Numbered from the stretch's first letter, positions 1-9,619 are shown. The stretch is 64,000 nt of DNA from Psychrobacter sp. P2G3 (GCF_001593285.1 NZ_CP012529.1:682001-746000), one strand, 5' to 3'. Notes: generated from the letters alone by a model not told the origin. Made by a program: numbers and translations.

Positions 1-1398
1 TTGGTTTTTCGCGATGACTTCTTCAACGATAGCTTTGATAGCGCCCGTATCCGTTTCTTGCTTAAGACCTTTTTCTTCGATGATTTTATCTGCTGCATCA
101 TCATCGTTGCCGCCTTCGCGCTCATACAGGGCGCTAAAGACCTTCTTAGCCAATTTGCCAGATAGCGTATCATCTTTGATACGTTCCAGCATGCCAGCCA
201 ATTGCTTGGCGCTGATAGGGGAGTCGATGATGTCTTTATCATCTTTATTCAGTGCACCCAGCAGATCGCCCATGACCCAGTTAGCTGCCATCTTCGCATC
301 TTGCTGTCCCACTTCGGCAACAACATCTTCAAAGTAATCGGCAAGTTGACGGCTACCCGTCAAGATACGAGCATCATATTCTGATAGACCAAGCGCTTCT
401 TCAAAACGTGCACGGCGGGCAACAGGTAGCTCAGGCATGGCTGCTTTAATCGAATCAACGGTATGCTGCTCAATACGTACAGGGAGCAGGTCAGGATCAG
501 GGAAGTAGCGATAGTCGTTGGCGTCTTCTTTGGTACGCATGGTGCGAGTTTCATCGCGCTCTGGATCATAAAGCATCGTTGCTTGGATAACTTTACCGCC
601 GTCTTCAATGATATCTATTTGACGCTCGATTTCACGATTGATGGCGCGTTCGATAAAGCGGAACGAGTTTAGGTTTTTGAGTTCAGTACGCGTACCCAAT
701 TCTGCGCCAGGCTTACGCACAGAGACGTTACAGTCGCAGCGGAATGACCCTTCTGCCATGACCGCATCTGAGATACCCAACCACGTGACCAGCTGATGAA
801 TGGCTTTGATATAGGCCAGTGCTTCGTGAGCAGAACGCATATCAGGCTCAGAGACGATTTCGATTAATGGCGTACCAGCACGGTTCAAATCCACACCAGT
901 CATACCATCGACGGCATCATGAACTGACTTGCCAGCGTCTTCTTCTAAATGCGCGCGGGTGATGCCCATACGTTTAGGGTATTCGTTTTTCTCGCCTTCA
1001 TTGACTATGACATCGATATAACCTTCGCCAACGATAGGGTTGGCCATTTGGGTAATTTGATAGCCTTTAGGCAAGTCAGGGTAGAAGTAGTTTTTGCGGT
1101 CAAAGGTATTAAATAGCCCCAGTTCAGCATTGACACCAATCCCGAATTTTAGCGCACGATCGACCACGCCAGCATTTAGAACTGGCAACACACCTGGCAA
1201 GCCTAAATCTACGATACTGGCTTGGCTGTTTGGCTCATGACCGAAGTCAGTCGGTGCGCTGGAGAATATCTTACTCTCTGTATTCAGCTGGCAGTGGATT
1301 TCGATACCGATGACTACTTCATAACCATCGACGAATAGCTCTTTACGAACAGCGTGTTTGCGGACGGCATTGTTATCAGTAGTAGTTGCTGTGTTCAT
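1..1398 (-). CDS. gatB: Asp/Glu-tRNA(Asn/Gln) amidotransferase subunit B (partial, C-terminus missing)
   Basis: GatB binds misacylated Glu-tRNA(Gln) or Asp-tRNA(Asn) and, with the ammonia-producing GatA and the linker GatC, converts the attached Glu/Asp to Gln/Asn in the cytoplasm. Translating the minus strand gives about 466 residues with the family core: [10 protein letters not shown] near the N-terminus, the [14 protein letters not shown] stretch and the [10 protein letters not shown] region, then the start of the C-terminal helical/YqeY-like part. Family proteins are about 480-500 residues, so roughly the last 20-35 residues lie beyond the left edge. The ATG at 1398 overlaps the gatA stop (TAATG), which suggests translational coupling as the third gene of gatCAB. 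Identification is secure; only the end is unseen. Confidence 0.96.
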   Translation of the reverse strand, partial: MNTATTTDNNAVRKHAVRKELFVDGYEVVIGIEIHCQLNTESKIFSSAPTDFGHEPNSQASIVDLGLPGVLPVLNAGVVDRALKFGIGVNAELGLFNTFDRKNYFYPDLPKGYQITQMANPIVGEGYIDVIVNEGEKNEYPKRMGITRAHLEEDAGKSVHDAVDGMTGVDLNRAGTPLIEIVSEPDMRSAHEALAYIKAIHQLVTWLGISDAVMAEGSFRCDCNVSVRKPGAELGTRTELKNLNSFRFIERAINREIERQIDIIEDGGKVIQATMLYDPERDETRTMRTKEDANDYRYFPDPDLLPVRIEQHTVDSIKAAMPELPVARRARFEEALGLSEYDARILTGSRQLADYFEDVVAEVGQQDAKMAANWVMGDLLGALNKDDKDIIDSPISAKQLAGMLERIKDDTLSGKLAKKVFSALYEREGGNDDDAADKIIEEKGLKQETDTGAIKAIVEEVIAKNQ

Positions 1399-2894
1399 TA
1401 TACCGTCTCCTTCGCGATGGTAGAGTGTTGCAAATGGTGATCTGTATGCTGCTGGAACAGATGCGCGGTGGCTAGCAGCTTACTTTCTTGCCAATATTGA
1501 CCAATTAGTTGCAAGCCAACAGGTAAGCCTTCTGAGGTCAGACCAACTGGCTGGCTGAGCGCAGGTAGACCGGCTAAGTTAACCGCGATTGTATAAACAT
1601 CGCCCAAATACATGGTTGCAGGGTCAAGATCTTCAGCAAGCTTGTAAGCAGCCGTTGGTGCAGTTGGACTGGCAATGACATCACAGTTGGCAAAAGCGTC
1701 TTCGAAGTCTTTGACGATTAAGCGGCGTATTTTTTGTGCTTTAGTATAATAAGCGTCAAAATAACCAGCAGACAGCGCATACGTACCTGTCAAGATACGG
1801 CGCTGTACTTCAGGACCAAAGCCTTCAGAGCGTGAGCGCGTGTATAAATCAATAAGATCGGTTGGGTTTTCACAGCGATAACCAAAACGCACGCCATCGA
1901 AGCGCGACAGGTTCGAAGACGCTTCTGCAGGTGCTAACATATAGTAAGTCGCAAGCGTGATATCAGGGTCAGTGATGTTCACTTCTACGATTGTCGCGCC
2001 TAGTTCTTCATACTTCTTCAGAGCAGCACGTACCGATTGTTCTACTTCAGCATCAAGCCCTTTACTAAAATATTCTTTAGCGACACCAATACGTAAACCA
2101 TCAAATGGCTTATCGCCAGCAGCAGCTTCTGCATCATTAAGGTCTTGCACGTAGTCCGGCATATCATGTTTGATAGAGGTTGCATCGCGTGGATCGTGAC
2201 CAATCATTGGTTGTAATAGATAGGCACAATCTTTAGCGCTACGACCCATGCTACCAGCTTGATCAAGACTTGAAGCGTAGGCAATCATACCAAAACGTGA
2301 TACGCGGCCATAAGTAGGTTTGATGCCTGTTAAGCCGCAAAATGAAGCAGGCTGACGAATAGAGCCACCCGTATCACTACCGGTTGCGACTGGGATAAAA
2401 CCTGCGGCGACCGCTGCGGCACTACCACCAGAAGAGCCACCTGGAACGCGTTCTAGATCCCAAGGGTTTTGTACGGTACCGTAATAAGAGCTGCTGTTGT
2501 CTGAGCCCATCGCAAACTCATCCATATTGAGCTTACCAAGGCTAATCATGCCCGCTTTATCAATGTTAGAGACAATAGTGGCGTTATAAGGTGAGACGAA
2601 GTTATGTAGCATTTTTGAGCCACAAGTCGTTAATACGCCTTGGGTACAAAAGATATCTTTATGCGCCATAGGCACGCCCAATAAGCGTCTTTTATCACCT
2701 TGTGCACGCATCTCGTCTGCTGCTTGCGCTTGCGCTCGGGCAGTCTCCGAGGTATGAGTAATAAAGCTGTTAATCTTGCTATCTAGCGCGTCTATGCGCT
2801 TGATGTAATGTTCGGTCAGCTCAAGGCTGCTAAATTGTTTGTCTTGCAAGCCCATAATGAGTTGCTGGGTACTTAATAGATGAAGTTCAGACAT
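1398..2894 (-). CDS. gatA: Asp/Glu-tRNA(Asn/Gln) amidotransferase subunit A
   Basis: This is the amidase-signature subunit that hydrolyses glutamine and channels ammonia to GatB. The 498-residue length is normal for GatA. The Ser-cisSer-Lys triad is visible: Lys79 in GVPMAHKD, Ser154 in [10 protein letters not shown] and Ser178 in [10 protein letters not shown]. It is the middle gene of gatC-gatA-gatB, with a 70-bp gap after gatC and a 1-bp stop/start overlap into gatB. The ATG at 2894 gives MSELHLLS, the usual GatA beginning. No strong Shine-Dalgarno sequence is seen upstream, so coupling to gatC translation is possible (inference). Confidence 0.98.
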   Translation of the reverse strand: MSELHLLSTQQLIMGLQDKQFSSLELTEHYIKRIDALDSKINSFITHTSETARAQAQAADEMRAQGDKRRLLGVPMAHKDIFCTQGVLTTCGSKMLHNFVSPYNATIVSNIDKAGMISLGKLNMDEFAMGSDNSSSYYGTVQNPWDLERVPGGSSGGSAAAVAAGFIPVATGSDTGGSIRQPASFCGLTGIKPTYGRVSRFGMIAYASSLDQAGSMGRSAKDCAYLLQPMIGHDPRDATSIKHDMPDYVQDLNDAEAAAGDKPFDGLRIGVAKEYFSKGLDAEVEQSVRAALKKYEELGATIVEVNITDPDITLATYYMLAPAEASSNLSRFDGVRFGYRCENPTDLIDLYTRSRSEGFGPEVQRRILTGTYALSAGYFDAYYTKAQKIRRLIVKDFEDAFANCDVIASPTAPTAAYKLAEDLDPATMYLGDVYTIAVNLAGLPALSQPVGLTSEGLPVGLQLIGQYWQESKLLATAHLFQQHTDHHLQHSTIAKETV

Positions 2895-2964
2895 AGGGTG
2901 TCGTCCGTCAAGATGTTAATAGCGTAAAATAGGATAAAATAAGCGCAAAAATAAGTAGAACAAA

Positions 2965-3279
2965 TTACTCAATAACTTGTGGCACTAGATACAGGCCATC
3001 TTCTACAGCAGGCGCGACCGATTGATTACGTTCGCGGTTAATGTCGTGTTTGGCAACGTCAGCACGCAATTCTTGGCAAGCTTCATGGATATTCGATAAT
3101 GGTTTGATATCAGTCGTATCAACGTTGCTAAGAGTATGCATCAGCTTTAATACTTTACTAATATCATCGGCATAGCTGCTCGCCGTATTTTCATCAACAC
3201 CTAAACGTGCAAGGTTGGCAACTTCTAAGATTTCTTCACGGCTGACGTTGCTGTCAGACGTTGCTGGTTGCTGTGACAT
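2965..3279 (-). CDS. gatC: Asp/Glu-tRNA(Asn/Gln) amidotransferase subunit C
   Basis: This small subunit (104 residues) wraps around the GatA-GatB interface and stabilises the complex. It has the typical GatC order: a first helix with VSREEILEVANLARLGV, a middle segment (LSNVDTTDIKPLSN) and a C-terminal part ending in EDGLYLVPQVIE. The ATG is preceded by GGAGAAATT, a good ribosome binding site. It is the first gene of the minus-strand gatCAB operon. Its promoter must lie in the 678-bp spacer shared with mreB. About ten extra residues at the N-terminus are the only departure from short GatC proteins. Confidence 0.96.
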   Translation of the reverse strand: MSQQPATSDSNVSREEILEVANLARLGVDENTASSYADDISKVLKLMHTLSNVDTTDIKPLSNIHEACQELRADVAKHDINRERNQSVAPAVEDGLYLVPQVIE

Positions 3280-3957
3280 AATTTCTCCAGTGAAGGACAG
3301 TTTTTGTTAGAGTAAGTATTTATTAATTGAACGATTAGCAATTAAGCGACTATTAGTCCATTAGAGGTTCACTTGTTCAGATTAAGAACACGCCCTAATA
3401 TAAGTAAATAATAAAACTAAAATAGATAAGTGCTAAAGAATCTCATATAGAGTTGGCTTATTATAAAGCATCTGACCCAAGTTTACAGAGCAGGGCGCCT
3501 GATTGATGCATAATATCAACCAAGATAGAATGGTTTGTCAAACTGACCGTATAGTTAATGTTTCATTCCTAATTGCTCACCCATTGTGTTCTGAAATACG
3601 TTACAGTATGCACCTGCTATTGAGCAAAATTGTCAACTGTTGATAGAGCCTTGTTAGTTATTGAATTAAATGATGTTTCATTAAGTTGAATAGTATTTAC
3701 TACTATTTCAAACTTTGTAACAACTTTTAGCGTTTCAAACTAAAATCCTGACTCTCTGATGCAAATATCTGTGTTTTTTTTGAGCTAAATCGGTATAATT
3801 TAGCTCACTTTTGGCTTTTAGTCATTATTGCTCGGATTCAACTTGTCGCAAAGATACGCTTTTGCTAATCTGAGCACCTGACTACAATCTACTCAATACC
3901 GACGAGCACCGCCTCAGTCATCTCATTCGCCTCATTTGTAAGCCGCTGGATATATTA
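3280..3957. other. 678-bp divergent intergenic region, gatC / mreB
   Basis: No ORF with coding character was found on either strand. The stretch is AT-rich and must hold the promoters of gatCAB (leftward) and mreBCD (rightward). The one striking element is the palindrome around a TATAAT at 3781-3807, described separately. The rest (3280-3770 and 3810-3957) has no hairpin with a T-run, no tRNA-like cloverleaf and no tandem repeat that I could see. Confidence 0.6.
3781..3807 (+). promoter_or_regulatory. Palindrome enclosing a -10 box upstream of mreB
   Basis: Two perfect 10-bp arms, TGAGCTAAAT (3781-3790) and ATTTAGCTCA (3798-3807), are separated by CGGTATA. A consensus TATAAT spans 3794-3799, so the -10 hexamer sits at the dyad centre. 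The matching -35 would fall near 3771 (GTGTTT), a poor match. A T-run precedes the left arm instead of following the right one, so this is not an intrinsic terminator for either strand. It is read as a promoter overlapped by an operator-like dyad about 150 bp before mreB; the regulator is unknown. Confidence 0.45.
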
Positions 3958-4986
3958 ATGAACCCGTTTGGATTTTTATCAAATAATATCGCTATCGACC
4001 TTGGTACTGCGAACACCTTAATCTTTATTCCTAATAAAGGTGTGGTGCTCGACGAGCCTACAGTGGTCGCTTTACGTAGCAACCGTACTCAAAACCCTAC
4101 CGTCGCTGCTGTCGGTCTTGATGCCAAGCAAATGCTTGGGCGAACACCTGCCAATATTACGGCTATTCGTCCATTAAAAGATGGTGTCATTGCTGACTTT
4201 GAAGTGACGCAAAAGATGCTGAAGCATTTTATCGCCAAAGTAAAAGCCAAGCGTTTTATGGCACAGCCCAATGTAGTAGTTTGCGTACCTTGCAAATCTA
4301 CTTTGGTTGAGCGCAAGGCTATTCGTGAAGCGGTATCATCAGCAGGCGCTAACAAGGTATTGTTATTAGAAGAGCCGATGGCAGCGGCTATTGGTGCGGG
4401 CATGCCGGTACACGAAGCCAGTGGCTCAATGGTTGTTGACATCGGCGGCGGTACTACTGAGATTGCTGTTATTGCGCTATCTGGTTGTGTGTATGCAGAG
4501 TCAATCCGAATTGGCGGTGATATGTTCGATGATGCCATCATTACCCACGTACGCCGTACACATGGTTGCGTGATTGGTGAAACCACAGCTGAGCGTATTA
4601 AACAAGAAGTAGGTTCAGCGCTTAACGAAGATAGCAATTTAGAAGTAGAGGTTCGTGGTCGTAGTATGGCAGAAGGCGTACCTAAGACGTTTACGATCAA
4701 TTCAGAAGAGATTCAAAAAGCACTAAGCGATCCATTAAGTGGTATCGTAAGCGCAGTAAAAGCAGCACTTGAGCAGACTCCGCCTGAGTTATCATCGGAT
4801 ATTGCAGAACGTGGAATTGTCTTGACTGGTGGTGGCGCATTGCTACGTGATTTGGACAAGCTCATCTCAAAAGAGACTGGTCTACCAGTTACTGTCGCAG
4901 AAGATCCACTGACCTGTGTTAGCCGTGGCGGTGGCATCGCGCTTGATTTCATTAATAACAAAAGCTTGAATATGATTTTTGTATAA
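3958..4986 (+). CDS. mreB: Rod shape-determining protein MreB (bacterial actin)
   Basis: MreB is an ATP-dependent actin homologue. It forms membrane-associated filaments that direct the elongasome and lateral peptidoglycan synthesis. The 342-residue length is typical. The ATP-binding signatures are present: phosphate-1 [10 protein letters not shown] near residue 15, phosphate-2 [11 protein letters not shown] near residue 160 and the adenosine motif [13 protein letters not shown] near residue 287. The N-terminal [10 protein letters not shown] looks like the usual amphipathic membrane-targeting segment. It leads mreBCD; mreC follows after about 185 bp. Psychrobacter cells are coccoid to short rods, so retention of mreBCD is notable but not unusual. 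Confidence 0.98.
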   Translation: MNPFGFLSNNIAIDLGTANTLIFIPNKGVVLDEPTVVALRSNRTQNPTVAAVGLDAKQMLGRTPANITAIRPLKDGVIADFEVTQKMLKHFIAKVKAKRFMAQPNVVVCVPCKSTLVERKAIREAVSSAGANKVLLLEEPMAAAIGAGMPVHEASGSMVVDIGGGTTEIAVIALSGCVYAESIRIGGDMFDDAIITHVRRTHGCVIGETTAERIKQEVGSALNEDSNLEVEVRGRSMAEGVPKTFTINSEEIQKALSDPLSGIVSAVKAALEQTPPELSSDIAERGIVLTGGGALLRDLDKLISKETGLPVTVAEDPLTCVSRGGGIALDFINNKSLNMIFV

Positions 4987-5170
4987 GCCTTTTTGATTAT
5001 TAAAGCGCCTTTAGATACATTTTAGGTGATAAATCTAAGCCAAAGAAAATATCTGCACAGAGGCGGTCAACGAGACTGCCTTTGTCACATTAATAACTAG
5101 CATATGTCGTCATCTCTTATGTGTGATGGCTTTATACCCCGCGCTGGGTACCGATCAAATTAGATGCCCT

Positions 5171-6037
5171 ATGATCCCAAGTATTTTTGCCCGTCAACCA
5201 CTCGCACTTCGTAGGACTGTTATTGTATTAATAGTGGCGCTAATAGTCATGTGGTTTGATAGCAAAAATCCAGAGTGGTTCAAGCCTGTTCGCAGTATCA
5301 GTCATGCAGCCATGCAGCCTATCTATGAGTTTTCTTTATTGCCAAGCTATGCTGAGCATTGGGTACGTGGTAGCGTGCAATCAAAAGAAGCGTTGCGCCG
5401 CGAAAACGTACAACTAAAGTCGCAACTAATTCATGCACAAGCAAAGCTGCAGCAACAAGACTATATCTTGGCACAAAATGCACGCTTGCAAGGAATTTTG
5501 TCAACTACCAAGCCTGACTTGTTTGATCTAAATTTAGCACAAGTAATCGGTACAGATACCAATTTGCTTAAGCAAATCGTTGTACTTAATAAGGGCGCTC
5601 AAGATGGTGTCCAAGTTGGGCAAACAGTTATTGATGAAAACGGTATTTTGGGACAAATTATTAATGTATATCCCAATACCAGTCGCTTGTTATTGATCAC
5701 TGATGAACAGCAGTCAGTCGCAGTAACCATCAAGCGTACTGGTCAACGCGCAATCGTCACAGGTGCGGGTATCCCAACCTCACTAAGCCTTAACTACGTA
5801 TTCAAAACCTCAGACGTACGTATTGGCGATGAGTTAGTGTCTTCTGGTCTTGGCGGACGTATTCCAGCAGGCTATCGAGTAGGCCGTATTGCTCGTATTA
5901 AAGATACCCAAGCTGATAACTTTAGAAGCATCGAGGTATCACCTGCTGCCAATTTTGTTGATAATGCTTATGTACTAATCCTGCAAGATAAAATAGTGCA
6001 CGTTGACACCCAATCATCAATACCTGCCAGTCGCTAA
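5171..6037 (+). CDS. mreC: Rod shape-determining protein MreC
   Basis: MreC is a bitopic inner-membrane scaffold whose periplasmic part binds PBP2 and activates the elongasome. From the ATG at 5171 the product is 288 residues: a short cytoplasmic start (MIPSIFARQP), one membrane segment (TVIVLIVALIVMW), a coiled-coil-like stretch (about 60-95, rich in Q, L, A and R) and the beta-rich MreC domain with IGTDTNLLKQIVVLNKGAQDG. GTG (5123) and ATG (5126) also lie in frame and would add 15-16 residues. The 5171 start is preferred because it puts the Arg-containing tail directly before the membrane helix, but no candidate has a clear ribosome binding site. Confidence 0.93.
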   Translation: MIPSIFARQPLALRRTVIVLIVALIVMWFDSKNPEWFKPVRSISHAAMQPIYEFSLLPSYAEHWVRGSVQSKEALRRENVQLKSQLIHAQAKLQQQDYILAQNARLQGILSTTKPDLFDLNLAQVIGTDTNLLKQIVVLNKGAQDGVQVGQTVIDENGILGQIINVYPNTSRLLLITDEQQSVAVTIKRTGQRAIVTGAGIPTSLSLNYVFKTSDVRIGDELVSSGLGGRIPAGYRVGRIARIKDTQADNFRSIEVSPAANFVDNAYVLILQDKIVHVDTQSSIPASR

Positions 6038-6059
6038 ATAAACGTTAAGGCAAGCACTC

Positions 6060-6545
6060 ATGGCGCTTTCAAACTCTGAGCATTCACCTAGTAAGATGCT
6101 GCTCGCAATCATACTAAGCTTTGTGGTTGCTTCGTCACCTAATGTCTATCCATTAAGCCCGACCATGGCAACCTTACGTCCCATGATCATGATTATGGTG
6201 CTGATATTTTGGTTATTATTTCAACCACGCTACGTTGGTATTTTTACAGCATTTACTGTTGGTATTGCTGCTGACTTACTAATGGATACTCACCTTGGTC
6301 AACAAGCATTCGCAGCGGTAGTGATGGTATTAGCACTTAGGGTATGTAGCATTCAGATAAAGCAATTAAATACGCTTAGTGCTTGGTTCTTAGCAGCGGT
6401 AGGGTTAATCGTTTTTCAACTAAGCTTATGGGTATTGCAGCTAATGACTCAAAACCTGTTTGTCGCACAATCGGGGTTATCTTTATTAATGAGTATCTTA
6501 AGCTGGCCAATCATACTATTAATATTACGTGGATTTACTCGCTAA
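6060..6545 (+). CDS. mreD: Rod shape-determining protein MreD
   Basis: This is a polytopic inner-membrane partner of MreC in the elongasome. The product is 161 residues, normal for MreD, and mostly hydrophobic with about five membrane segments (for example MIMIMVLIFWLLF and LAAVGLIVFQLSLWVLQL). It has the MreD feature of a GIAADLLMDTHLGQQAFAAV stretch in the middle. It starts 22 bp after mreC and is followed closely by maf, so mreBCD-maf is probably one transcript. Assignment rests on the membrane pattern, that motif and its position. Confidence 0.93.
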   Translation: MALSNSEHSPSKMLLAIILSFVVASSPNVYPLSPTMATLRPMIMIMVLIFWLLFQPRYVGIFTAFTVGIAADLLMDTHLGQQAFAAVVMVLALRVCSIQIKQLNTLSAWFLAAVGLIVFQLSLWVLQLMTQNLFVAQSGLSLLMSILSWPIILLILRGFTR

Positions 6546-6649
6546 AATTTGCACGTTAGCTATGTCGAATACAATAAGTGCTTAGTGAGTTTCAGTACCT
6601 CACTGATAGTTCTAAAATTATAAAACATTATGACAATAAGAGAGTAGTG

Positions 6650-7345
6650 ATGGATATCCTATTGGCTTCTGGTTCGCCGCGTCGTCAAGAGCTTCTTTCC
6701 AGTGCCCAGCTTGATTTGACTATTTTGAGCGTTGATATTGATGAGACGCCATATGATAACGAATCTCCAAAAGACTATATTCTACGGATGATTGCTGCTA
6801 AAGCCGATGCCGCTATTGCCCAGTTAAACCTAGACTATCAATGTAATAGCTCTCAGCTATCTAAACCAATTACGCCATTTATAATTTTAACAGCCGACAC
6901 TATTGGTGTGCTGCCTGATGGTAAGACCGTGCTAGTCAAGCCAGCAGATCGCGCTCATGCCTATAGTATGTGGCAGCAGATGTCTGATAACACTCATCAA
7001 GTATGGACTGCTGTACAAGCGACCTTAGTAGCATTGCTTCCTGCTAAGCCAACGACAGATGCTGATAAACAATTAAGTAATGAGCCGTTAAAAGTGGTAT
7101 GGCAAAAGCAAATCATTGAGTCTACTGATGTCACTTTTATCCCGTTAACGCAAGATATGATGAGTGATTACTGGGATAGCGATGAGCCTGCTGATAAAGC
7201 TGGTGGTTACGCTATTCAGGGTCTAGCCGCTGCTTGGGTAACGAGTATTAATGGTAGTTACACTAACGTCGTAGGATTACCATTAGCACAAACGCTAGCA
7301 TTAATTGATGAAGCAACTAAAAGCCATAATATCTACGGTTTATAA
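6650..7345 (+). CDS. maf: Maf/YhdE-family nucleoside triphosphate pyrophosphatase
   Basis: Maf-family house-cleaning enzymes hydrolyse dTTP/UTP and modified nucleotides to the monophosphate. The start at ATG 6650 (GAGAG upstream) gives the invariant N-terminus ILLASGSPRRQELL (substrate-binding S-x-S-P-R-R). Later signatures are ILTADTIGVL (metal-binding Asp) and DKAGGYAIQG near the end, followed by GSYTNVVGLPL. The product is 231 residues, about 30 longer than E. coli YhdE. The extra length sits around residues 135-165 (AKPTTDADKQLSNEPLK). It lies between mreD and rng, the classic mreBCD-maf-rng order. Confidence 0.95.
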   Translation: MDILLASGSPRRQELLSSAQLDLTILSVDIDETPYDNESPKDYILRMIAAKADAAIAQLNLDYQCNSSQLSKPITPFIILTADTIGVLPDGKTVLVKPADRAHAYSMWQQMSDNTHQVWTAVQATLVALLPAKPTTDADKQLSNEPLKVVWQKQIIESTDVTFIPLTQDMMSDYWDSDEPADKAGGYAIQGLAAAWVTSINGSYTNVVGLPLAQTLALIDEATKSHNIYGL

Positions 7346-7533
7346 GCGTAAATGGTATTGAAGAGGCGCATGCAAAAGTAATTAGTCACATAATGACACG
7401 GCAGGATGGTGGGCAGTACCCTAAGACGTTTGTTACACTACAAGTTCAGAAAGCTATATTTTTATTAAAGAGCTATTCATCACTATTTATAAGAACTGTT
7501 TATAAGAACTATAAGCAATAAGAGAAAAACAAT

Positions 7534-9129
7534 ATGTCTGAAGAGCTGCTGATTAATGTCAGTCCCATGGAATGCCGCGTGGCTGTCTTGGATAATGGTG
7601 TGCTCGGCGAGATTTACATAGAGCGCCATCATAAATTAGGATTAGTAGGCAATATTTATCTGGGTACGGTGGTACGTGTATTACCAGGAATGCAGGCTGC
7701 CTTTGTAGATATTGGTCAGTCACGTACGGCTTTTTTACATGTCAATGATATGCAGCGTGAACCACGACCCACTTCAAAGAATAAAAACCAATCTATACCA
7801 GAGGCCATGGATTCGACGGATACTGGAGTAACATCAGCCGACAGTCTAGAGATAACACCACCTGTTGTCAGCGCAAAGACCACTGAGATCGTAGCTGCAC
7901 CTAGTAAGACTCTTATCCAACACCGTCTGCATGAAAGTCAGCGTATTTTAGTACAAGTGACTAAAGATCAATTAGGTAGTAAAGGCGCACGTCTGACTAC
8001 CAACGTCTCATTGCCATCACGTTATCTAGTATATTTGCCATCAAGCGATCATGTTGGTATCTCCCAGCGTATTGATAGTGATGATGAACGCACGCGTCTC
8101 AAAACTGAGCTGACCAGTCTGATGCAGACAGTCAATTTAAAAGGTGGTTTGATTGCGCGTACGGCGGCTGAGCGCGTACCTGTCGACAAGCTCGAAGAAG
8201 ACATTTACTATCTCGTGCAGCTCTGGCGAACTATTTGTGCACGTCGACAAGAGATGAATCACCATCAAAGCTCAGAGCTTATTTATCAAGAGCTGTCTTT
8301 ACCGCTACGCTCTATTCGTGATTTGGTACATGCAGACACCGAAAAAGTCATCGTCGATAATACGCAAATCTACGAGCAAGTGCGGCATTTTGCTAAAGAG
8401 TTTGTGCCCTTCGTCTATGATCGCATTGTCCACTACACTGCTGAGCAATCACTGTTTGATGTGCATCGAGTTGAAGAAGACTTACGCGATGCCTTAAAAC
8501 GTCGTGTTGATTTAAAATCTGGTGGTTATCTGATTATTGATCAAACCGAAGCGATGACGACTATTGATGTTAATACGGGCTCATTTGTCGGTGGACGTTC
8601 ATTAGAAGATACTGTCTATAAGACCAATCTTGAAGCCACACATGCAATCGCCCGTCAAATACGTCTGCGTAATTTGGGTGGCATTATTATTCTAGATTTC
8701 ATCGATATGCTAGAGCAAGAACATAAAGATGATGTACTGACAAGCTTACAAGAACAACTTACTCAAGATTATGCCAAGACTAATATCACCCAAGTCAGTG
8801 AGCTTGGTCTGGTAGAGATGACACGTAAACGGACACGTGAGTCGTTAGGGCAGCAACTATGCGAGCCTTGCTCGACATGCCAGGGTCGCGGCTTTGTCAA
8901 AACAGCCGAGACAGTTTGCTTTGAGATATTTCGTGAAATGATGCGCTGCGCTCGTACTTACAACTCTCCAAAGAAGTTTACAGTCGTGGCTCATGCTGCC
9001 GTTATTGACTTATTACTCACCTCAGAAGCGGATACAGTTGCAGATCTTGAATACTTATTAGGACGAGTTATTACTTTTGAAGTAGAAAACCTATATACCC
9101 AAGAGCAGTATGATATTGTATTAGACTAG
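7534..9129 (+). CDS. rng: Ribonuclease G
   Basis: RNase G is an endoribonuclease that matures the 5' end of 16S rRNA and degrades some mRNAs. The product is 531 residues, against about 489 in E. coli. It starts with the RNase G form MSEELLINVSP. The S1 domain (about 35-145) contains VLPGMQAAFVDIG. The catalytic metal-site regions are TEAMTTIDVNTGSFVG and GGIIILDFIDM, and the zinc-link CEPCSTCQGRG follows. There is no long C-terminal degradosome arm, so it is RNase G, not RNase E. About 35 low-complexity residues (Ser/Thr/Pro-rich, near 76-125) are inserted in the S1 domain. It follows maf after 188 bp. Confidence 0.96.
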   Translation: MSEELLINVSPMECRVAVLDNGVLGEIYIERHHKLGLVGNIYLGTVVRVLPGMQAAFVDIGQSRTAFLHVNDMQREPRPTSKNKNQSIPEAMDSTDTGVTSADSLEITPPVVSAKTTEIVAAPSKTLIQHRLHESQRILVQVTKDQLGSKGARLTTNVSLPSRYLVYLPSSDHVGISQRIDSDDERTRLKTELTSLMQTVNLKGGLIARTAAERVPVDKLEEDIYYLVQLWRTICARRQEMNHHQSSELIYQELSLPLRSIRDLVHADTEKVIVDNTQIYEQVRHFAKEFVPFVYDRIVHYTAEQSLFDVHRVEEDLRDALKRRVDLKSGGYLIIDQTEAMTTIDVNTGSFVGGRSLEDTVYKTNLEATHAIARQIRLRNLGGIIILDFIDMLEQEHKDDVLTSLQEQLTQDYAKTNITQVSELGLVEMTRKRTRESLGQQLCEPCSTCQGRGFVKTAETVCFEIFREMMRCARTYNSPKKFTVVAHAAVIDLLLTSEADTVADLEYLLGRVITFEVENLYTQEQYDIVLD

Positions 9130-9148
9130 ATGGTAGCTAGTCTTCGAC

Positions 9149-9183
9149 CTTAGCGTTTTAATTGAAGCAATTAAAACGCTAAG
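9149..9183 (+). terminator. 15-bp perfect hairpin after rng
   Basis: The arms CTTAGCGTTTTAATT (9149-9163) and AATTAAAACGCTAAG (9169-9183) pair perfectly around a 5-nt loop (GAAGC), about 20 bp after the rng stop. It is not followed by a U-tract (TAGTCAATAG), so it is not a classical intrinsic terminator. It could protect the 3' end or be an RNase processing site. Confidence 0.45.
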
Positions 9184-9308
9184 TAGTCAATAGAGTTGTA
9201 ATGCTTCATTTTAGAAATCAATCAAATATATATAACTAATAATAGATAGTGATTAACTTTGAAGTGAACTAATTTTAATAATGCTGTTAAGTGTTCTAGA
9301 TATTGGTC

Positions 9309-9336
9309 TTGCAATCAGATAAATACTATGTATAAT
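9309..9336 (+). promoter_or_regulatory. Candidate sigma-70 promoter for the S10 block
   Basis: TTGCAA (9309-9314), a 16-bp spacer and a consensus TATAAT (9331-9336) lie about 285 bp before rpsJ. A second TATAAT at 9439-9444 has only a weak -35 (TTCATT region). Either could start the ribosomal transcript; this one has the better box pair. Prediction only. Confidence 0.4.
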
Positions 9337-9526
9337 ATACACCACTGAATTATATATGCGCGGCCAATAAAAAAGCTGGCGCTATGACAGCTAGAGCATC
9401 GTTTCTAGCACTATTTCATTATGCCTTTGCTGACATCCTATAATGGAAGGGTCGGCGGGGCTTTAAACTATTTTGCTTTTAGTACGCTATAAGTTCCGTT
9501 AACGAACTCATTCTGGTTAAGAACAG

Positions 9527-9564
9527 AAGGCCGCTTTAAGTGAATATTTAACCAAACGGCTTTT
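9527..9564 (+). promoter_or_regulatory. Attenuator-like hairpin in the rpsJ leader
   Basis: AAGGCCG (9527-9533) can pair with CGGCTTT (9557-9563), with one G-U pair, closing a 23-nt loop. Four Ts end the element at 9564, 55 bp before rpsJ. In E. coli the S10 leader ends in a hairpin where L4 causes premature termination. The position here is similar, but the sequence does not by itself show L4 control. Confidence 0.35.
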
Positions 9565-9619
9565 ACTCATTTACTTGCAAAGCAAGAATGATAAAAGCAC
9601 ATATTAGGAGCTTGCTGGC

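Larger units (their letters stand above)
9130..9619 (+). other. 490-bp spacer rng / rpsJ with S10 operon leader
   Basis: No ORF. The first 60 bp hold a long perfect hairpin after rng. Promoter-like sequences for the ribosomal block follow at 9309-9336 and around TATAAT 9439-9444. The last 180 bp contain several small hairpins (9492-9508 AGTTC/GAACT; 9527-9564; a short CTTGC/GCAAG near 9573-9585) directly before the rpsJ ribosome binding site TAGGAG. It is probably a long structured 5' leader. Confidence 0.55.

Noticed and set aside
14..672. Several open frames on both strands at the left edge
   Set aside because: They lie over gatB, whose minus-strand translation is clearly the real product.
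4089..4700. 203-residue open frame antisense to mreB
   Set aside because: Shadow of the mreB coding frame; Ser/Ile-rich composition with no family resemblance.
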